Assembly: GCF_900660755.1 (NCBI RefSeq)
Contig: NZ_LR215050.1
Coordinates: 186,001 to 250,000, forward strand
Length of the DNA: 64,000 bases
Reading direction: 5' to 3'
Origin: Acholeplasma hippikon
Lineage (GTDB): Bacteria > Bacillota_I > Bacilli_A > Acholeplasmatales > Acholeplasmataceae
Shown here: positions 59,854 to 64,000 of the stretch, piece by piece
How the letters are laid out: each line of letters starts with the position of its first letter
How positions within the stretch are numbered: the stretch's first letter is position 1
The notes under the pieces: model-generated
The model's input: only the letters and a program-made list of their open reading frames with translations
Told to the model about the DNA's origin: nothing
Database searches by the model: none
Position numbers and translations under genes: made by a program

Positions 59854-61059
59854 ATGAAAAAAGTATTTGTTGTAGCAGCAAAACGTAGTGCAATTGGATC
59901 ATACTTAGGAACATTATCAAACATAAGCATGGTTGATTTTTCAGCACAAATTTTATCGCAGATGCTTGATAACATAAATATAGATAAAAAGGTTATAGAT
60001 GAAGTCATTATTGGTAATGTGATTCAAAGTAATCATGGTCAAGGTATTGCTAGACAAATTTCAATGAAAGCTGGTATACCTGAAAATGTAGCTGCATACA
60101 GTATCAATATGTTATGCGGTTCAGGAATGAAATCAGTGATTAGTGCTTTCCAGTCTATTCAGTCTGGAGATAATAACCTTGTTATTGCTGGTGGTGTTGA
60201 GTCAATGAGTGAAGCACCATTTTACATAACAGGGCATACAAGAAAAGGTATGAAACAGGGTAACCAAGAAATTATTGATAGCATCTATAAAGATGGACTC
60301 ATCGACCCATTTAATCATGTATTAATGGGGTATACTGCAGAAATGATTGCAGAAAAGCTAAATATTAGTCGTGAAGAACAAGATCAATATGCATACAAGT
60401 CTCAAATGAAAGCAATTCATGCATCTGACACAGGTTTCTTTAATAAAGAAATTTTACCAATTACTATAAAAGACAGAAAAAACATTCATATTTTTGATAA
60501 AGATGAGTTTATAAATCGAAATTCAAATTTAGAAAAGATGCGTACGTTAAGAACTATTTTTAAAGAAAATGGAACAGTAACAGCGGCTACATCAAGTGGT
60601 CTAAATGACGGGGCAAGTTTTATATTACTTGCTAGTGAAGAAATGGTTACCTCATTAAATTTAAAACCAATTGCAGAAGTTATTGCAACTTCAAAAGCTG
60701 CACTAGATCCAATGTATATGGGATTAGGTCCAACCTTAGCGATTAATAAAATATTAGAAAAAACAAAAATGAGTTTAGCTGAGATTGATTTAATTGAAAT
60801 CAATGAAGCATTTGCAGCACAAGTTTTAGGTGTTGTAAAAGAATTAAGTGTATCGAATGGAATTGATATAGAAAGTATTTTAAATAAGTTAAATATACAT
60901 GGTGGTGCAATCGCATTAGGACACCCACTTGGTGCTTCAGGAAATAGAATCTTAGTTAGCCTCATACATGAATTACACGAATACAATAAAACATATGGTT
61001 TAGCAAGCTTATGTATTGGTGGTGGCATGGGCACTGCAGTATTAATTAAAAGAATTTAG
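59854..61059 (+). CDS. Acetyl-CoA acetyltransferase (thiolase)
   Basis: 401 aa. Condenses two acetyl-CoA (or cleaves acetoacetyl-CoA). The nucleophile Cys in NMLCGSGMKS, the active-site GGAIALGHPLGASG (His) and the second Cys in SLCIGGGMG are present, along with NEAFAAQ. The start at 59854 (RBS AAAGAGG) gives the canonical KKVFVVAAKRSAIG. Shares a possible transcript with the methyltransferase at 61065. No HMG-CoA or butanoyl genes lie next to it, so the pathway is open. Confidence 0.94.
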   Translation: MKKVFVVAAKRSAIGSYLGTLSNISMVDFSAQILSQMLDNINIDKKVIDEVIIGNVIQSNHGQGIARQISMKAGIPENVAAYSINMLCGSGMKSVISAFQSIQSGDNNLVIAGGVESMSEAPFYITGHTRKGMKQGNQEIIDSIYKDGLIDPFNHVLMGYTAEMIAEKLNISREEQDQYAYKSQMKAIHASDTGFFNKEILPITIKDRKNIHIFDKDEFINRNSNLEKMRTLRTIFKENGTVTAATSSGLNDGASFILLASEEMVTSLNLKPIAEVIATSKAALDPMYMGLGPTLAINKILEKTKMSLAEIDLIEINEAFAAQVLGVVKELSVSNGIDIESILNKLNIHGGAIALGHPLGASGNRILVSLIHELHEYNKTYGLASLCIGGGMGTAVLIKRI

Positions 61060-61064
61060 GTGAT

Positions 61065-62429
61065 ATGATGCAACAAAACGTTAAAATATTCGATATTATC
61101 GAATTAGAAATTAAACGTATGGGAATTAATGGAGAAGGTATTGGATACTACCAAAAATTAGCTATTTTTGTTGAAGGTGCTTTACCTGGAGAAAAAATAC
61201 TAGCACAAATTACAGAAGTTTTTGAAAATAGAGCAATTGCCAAAGTACTTAAAATTCTTGTACAATCAGAAAACCGAACAACACCATTTTGTCCAGTGTT
61301 TGACGAATGTGGCGGATGTCAAACCCAACACTTTAACTATAGTGCAATGTTAAAACAAAAGAAAGATATCTTAATTAAGTCTTTTGATCGTTATTATAAA
61401 AATTATGATAAACAAATTTTTGCAGAACCTATTGGTATGGAAGACCCAATGCACTATCGCAATAAGGCAAGTCTACCATTCAAAAAAATAGATGGAAAAA
61501 ACCAATTTGGAATGTTTGCAAGAAACTCTAATCGATTCATTGCGATTGAGGATTGTGGTGTCCAACACCAAAAGATTAATGAAGTATTTAAAACAATTAC
61601 TGAATTAATGGATAGATATCAACTTGATGCGTATGATTTTGAATCAAAAACTGGATTCATATCTCATGGTGTGGTAAGAATTTCAGAAAACTTAGATGAA
61701 ATTCAAGTTTCATTTATTGTTCCTGAAAGAGTTGTTGAAATTGGATATATTGTTGATGACCTTATTCAATTACACCCTGAAATTGTATCTGTATTTGAAA
61801 TTGTTAATAATGATACAAAAAAAGATACATTTTATACCAATGAATCGTATTTATTATTTGGTAAACGGACCATTAGTGAAGCATTAGATGGCAATAACTA
61901 CATGTTAACGCCGGATACATTTTTTCAGTTGAACACAACTCAAGCAGATAAGTTCTATAAAAAAATGGTGGAACTAGCTGATTTAAAGCCTAACGAGATT
62001 GCCATTGACGCATTTGCAGGTGTGGCACCTGTATCACATTATGTCTATAAATATGCTAAAAAGGTGTATGCAATCGAAATTAATAAAGAAACATCAGATA
62101 CTGCAAAAGAAGCACTAAACTTCAATAATGTTACAAATGTTGAAGTGATCAATAGTAGTTTTAAACAATCAACTAATCTTTTAATGAATGAAAATATTGA
62201 TGTTATTTTCTTTGATCCTCCACGCTTAGGCTTAGGATTTGATGGCATTGATATGGTAAAAAAATTATTTCCAACTCGAATTGTGTATGGTTCATGTAAT
62301 CCCTCAACACTCGCTAAAGATATTAATGAATTAAAAGATTTATATGATATTAAAACAATAGTGCCTGTTGATATGTTTCCATTCACAAGTTTAGTTGAAT
62401 CCATTACATTATTAGAAAAAAAGAACTAA
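61065..62429 (+). CDS. rlmD: 23S rRNA (uracil-C5)-methyltransferase, RlmD/TrmA type
   Basis: 454 aa. N-terminal TRAM domain (about 8-65; FVEGALPGE), Fe-S cluster cysteines CPVFDECGGCQ plus the later DCGVQ, central domain, and a C-terminal SAM methyltransferase with FDPPRLGLG and the catalytic GSCNPSTLAKD. SAM motif I reads DAFAGVAPVSHY instead of the usual D-x-Y-C-G-x-G, so binding may be altered. Family members methylate U1939, U747 or tRNA U54; which one cannot be told, hence the symbol is tentative. ATG 61068 is an equal start. Confidence 0.82.
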   Translation: MMQQNVKIFDIIELEIKRMGINGEGIGYYQKLAIFVEGALPGEKILAQITEVFENRAIAKVLKILVQSENRTTPFCPVFDECGGCQTQHFNYSAMLKQKKDILIKSFDRYYKNYDKQIFAEPIGMEDPMHYRNKASLPFKKIDGKNQFGMFARNSNRFIAIEDCGVQHQKINEVFKTITELMDRYQLDAYDFESKTGFISHGVVRISENLDEIQVSFIVPERVVEIGYIVDDLIQLHPEIVSVFEIVNNDTKKDTFYTNESYLLFGKRTISEALDGNNYMLTPDTFFQLNTTQADKFYKKMVELADLKPNEIAIDAFAGVAPVSHYVYKYAKKVYAIEINKETSDTAKEALNFNNVTNVEVINSSFKQSTNLLMNENIDVIFFDPPRLGLGFDGIDMVKKLFPTRIVYGSCNPSTLAKDINELKDLYDIKTIVPVDMFPFTSLVESITLLEKKN

Positions 62430-62450
62430 GTTTAGTTAAATAATATATAT

Positions 62451-62480
62451 AAATACATCTCATTATGAGATGTATTTTCT
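62451..62480 (+). terminator. Rho-independent terminator
   Basis: AAATACATCTCA-TTA-TGAGATGTATTT followed by TCTT. Confidence 0.82.
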
Positions 62481-62492
62481 TGAGCCTTTAAT

Positions 62493-62520
62493 TTGAGTTA
62501 TTTAGATATATCGGTATAAT
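62493..62520 (+). promoter_or_regulatory. Promoter of the antiporter gene
   Basis: TTGAGT (62493-62498), 16-base spacer, TATAAT (62515-62520). Confidence 0.62.
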
Positions 62521-62570
62521 AAGTAACATGTGGAAAAACATATTCATCATGAATATTAGAAGGAGTAAAT

Positions 62571-63581
62571 ATGGAAATTTTTAATCAAACAGGATTAAAT
62601 GTCTTGGCTAACATTATGATACTAATTGTTGGTGGATTAATTTTAATAAAGTGTGCTGATATCTTTGTCGATAGTGCATCAAGCCTAGCCAAAAAATTAA
62701 AGATATCAACACTTGTGATTGGATTAACAATTGTTGCATTAGGAACATCATTACCTGAATTAGCGGTAAGTTTAGTTTCAGCAATTAAGGCAAAGGGAAC
62801 ATCTGATTTAGCATTGGGCAATGTGATTGGATCAAATATCGTGAATATTACTTTAATTTTAGGTATTGGCCCATTATTTGGTACTATTTTAGTTGGAAAA
62901 AATATACAAAAACGTGACATTCCATTCATGATTTTGGCTACAGTTATGTTTGTATTATTTGGGTTTTTATTCAATACGGATCAAAGAATTGTTTGGTATG
63001 AAGGTATTATTTTACTATTAATTTGTGCGTTATACATTTATATTTTAATTAGAAGTTCTAAAAATGAAGTAAATCATGAAGAAGAGCATGAAGTTAAACC
63101 ATTTACTAAATGGACAATTCCATTATTAATAATTGGTGCTGCAGGAATTGCAATTGGAGCTGAATTGGTCACAACGCCTGCTACATATTTAGCAGAAACT
63201 GCAGCAGTTGCATTTGGAATGACGAAAACTGCTGCAACAACTTTAGTAGGATTAACTATTGTAGCAGTTGGAACTTCATTACCAGAATTAATGACAACAA
63301 TTGCAGCAGCTAAAAAAGGGCAAAATAATATGATTTTAGGGAATGTCATTGGCTCTAACATTTTAAATATCTTATTCATTATAGGCTTATCTTCAACAAT
63401 CACAAATCTTAAGTTTAATGAAGCTATTTTAATTGATTTAGTAATTATGCTTGGTGTGACAATCTTTGTATCACTATTTGCGATTAAAGGAAAACTTACA
63501 AAAAATGTTGGTTTAATTTTAATTGTTACTTATATTTTTTACGTGGTTTACTTAGTTTTAAGAACATTTGGAGTATTATAA
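62571..63581 (+). CDS. Calcium/sodium antiporter (CaCA family, YrbG-like)
   Basis: 336 aa with about ten helices in two inverted halves. The two alpha repeats are nearly identical: GTSLPELAVSLVSA with GNVIGSNIVNI, and GTSLPELMTTIAAA with GNVIGSNILNI, carrying the ion-binding Glu and Asn/Ser. The acidic, His-rich loop (about 165-180, EVNHEEEHEV) separates the halves. RBS AAGGAG. Exchanges Ca2+ for Na+ or H+. Confidence 0.95.
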   Translation: MEIFNQTGLNVLANIMILIVGGLILIKCADIFVDSASSLAKKLKISTLVIGLTIVALGTSLPELAVSLVSAIKAKGTSDLALGNVIGSNIVNITLILGIGPLFGTILVGKNIQKRDIPFMILATVMFVLFGFLFNTDQRIVWYEGIILLLICALYIYILIRSSKNEVNHEEEHEVKPFTKWTIPLLIIGAAGIAIGAELVTTPATYLAETAAVAFGMTKTAATTLVGLTIVAVGTSLPELMTTIAAAKKGQNNMILGNVIGSNILNILFIIGLSSTITNLKFNEAILIDLVIMLGVTIFVSLFAIKGKLTKNVGLILIVTYIFYVVYLVLRTFGVL

Positions 63582-63615
63582 AAAGAAGGCATATCAAAGC
63601 TTACTTTTAATTAGC

Positions 63616-63657
63616 CAACTATTAGATGAATGTCAAGTGTTTAACAAATAATAGTTG
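63616..63657. repeat. Inverted repeat between the antiporter gene and IS110
   Basis: CAACTATT (63616-63623) and AATAGTTG (63650-63657), 8-bp arms with 26 bases between. Could be a weak terminator of the antiporter gene or a structure at the IS boundary. Nothing else is seen in 63582-63730. Confidence 0.35.
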
Positions 63658-63659
63658 AA

Positions 63660-64000
63660 ATGATAAAAAGACATGCTAAAACAGATGTCCATGAAACACC
63701 TTATTTTAAATCTTTGATAATTAAATACGGTTAATGAGAAACAGTATATACACTATTGTTCTTTAAAATGGAACGAATAACTCTAAGGAGCTTCTTAGTA
63801 ACGTGGCCAATAATTGTTAGGTAATGCTTTCCTTCAGATTTTTTCTTCTCATAGTAAGCGTTAAAAACGGGGTCATGAATAACCGCTACCTTAGCAGCTT
63901 GAAAGATGGCCCATCTCAAAATAGATGATCCACGCTTTGATATCTTAAAGCTGCCTTCATAATTACCGGATTGATAAACAGATGGATCAAGACCGGCATA
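63660..64000 (-). mobile_element. IS110-type insertion sequence, incomplete at window edge
   Basis: Contains the transposase C-terminus and its non-coding end. IS110 elements lack terminal inverted repeats and carry a guide (bridge) RNA in a non-coding end; the exact boundary cannot be fixed here, so the left limit is approximate. Confidence 0.6.
63731..64000 (-). CDS. IS110-family transposase, C-terminal part (window edge)
   Basis: The frame is open to the window end and encodes the DNA-binding C-terminal Transposase_20 region: AGLDPSVYQSGNYEG, ISKRGSSILRWAIFQAAKVA, and a final KKLLRVIRSILKNN. This is the hallmark of IS110/IS116/IS902 DEDD transposases. The N-terminal RuvC-like part lies beyond base 64000. 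An internal TTG at 63919 is not the start. The stop at 63731 is followed by about 150 non-coding bases up to the antiporter gene. Confidence 0.9.
   Translation of the reverse strand, partial: YAGLDPSVYQSGNYEGSFKISKRGSSILRWAIFQAAKVAVIHDPVFNAYYEKKKSEGKHYLTIIGHVTKKLLRVIRSILKNNSVYTVSH

Noticed and set aside
60486-61034. Minus-strand ORF of 182 aa
   Set aside because: Shadow of the thiolase gene; no start signal and no recognisable motif.
1-64000. CRISPR arrays, prophage or restriction-modification system
   Set aside because: No direct-repeat arrays, cas, phage structural or methylase/nuclease genes were seen; the only mobile DNA is the IS110 fragment at the right edge.

Overview
The window comes from an AT-rich, low-GC Gram-positive-type genome. 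It looks like a wall-less Acholeplasma/Izemoplasma-type member of the Mycoplasmatota or a close Firmicutes relative; this is inferred from composition, gene content and style and was not tested by phylogeny. TGA is used as a stop (for example the ATGA overlap at 8944-8947 and the stop at 57289-57291) and Trp is TGG, so the mycoplasma code 4 does not apply. Shine-Dalgarno sites and TTGACA/TATAAT-type promoters are easy to see, and TTG and GTG starts occur.

Region 1 (1-1510): the end of endonuclease IV and a membrane-anchored thioredoxin-fold protein. Region 2 (1550-37050), the main feature, is a carbohydrate-utilisation locus of about 35 kb. It holds cell-surface lipoproteins built from Ig/FN3 domains and two repeat modules I cannot name, a ROK sugar kinase divergent from a GntR/UTRA repressor, a phosphodiester glycosidase (NAGPA family), a GH20-type hexosaminidase, two ABC sugar importers without an ATPase gene, and a set of membrane accessory proteins (YesL/DUF624, Yip1, NHL-TPR, DUF5696). 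It also holds SGNH and alpha/beta hydrolases, a DUF4127 protein, a FAD oxidoreductase, three paralogues of a family I do not recognise, and NanE (ManNAc-6-P epimerase). Four promoters in this locus carry a TTGACTATACAA-like palindrome over or next to the -35 box, most likely the operator of the GntR protein. The set points to capture and breakdown of an acylated, N-acetylhexosamine-containing glycan, perhaps one with sugar-1-phosphodiester links, ending in GlcNAc-6-P.

Region 3 (37195-50690): argS, a flippase-like membrane protein, a GT4 glycosyltransferase, tRNA-Leu(CAA), then a decayed patch (frameshifted NUDIX gene and a permease remnant). After that come an XRE regulator with a membrane partner and a NatAB-type ABC exporter, a PrsW-like protease, a heterodimeric ABC exporter with one degenerate ATPase site, and a rhodanese.

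Region 4 (50668-53105): small metabolic genes and a candidate peptide-signalling locus. An HTH-TPR regulator with RRNPP-like architecture is divergent from a 71-aa exported peptide containing two KHPEI copies. It is followed by a strongly structured, locally G-rich stretch and a 17-codon hydrophobic ORF. Region 5 (53201-63581) holds an EIIC-like transporter, pncB, a MATE transporter, trmL, a hemolysin-III protein, ackA, a thiolase, an RlmD-type methyltransferase and a Ca/Na antiporter. The window ends inside an IS110-type transposase.

The best candidates for something undescribed are the HTH-TPR/KHPEI-peptide locus with its structured RNA, the three-member YHKV/PGDR protein family, the repeat modules of the large lipoproteins, and the operator-defined glycan regulon.
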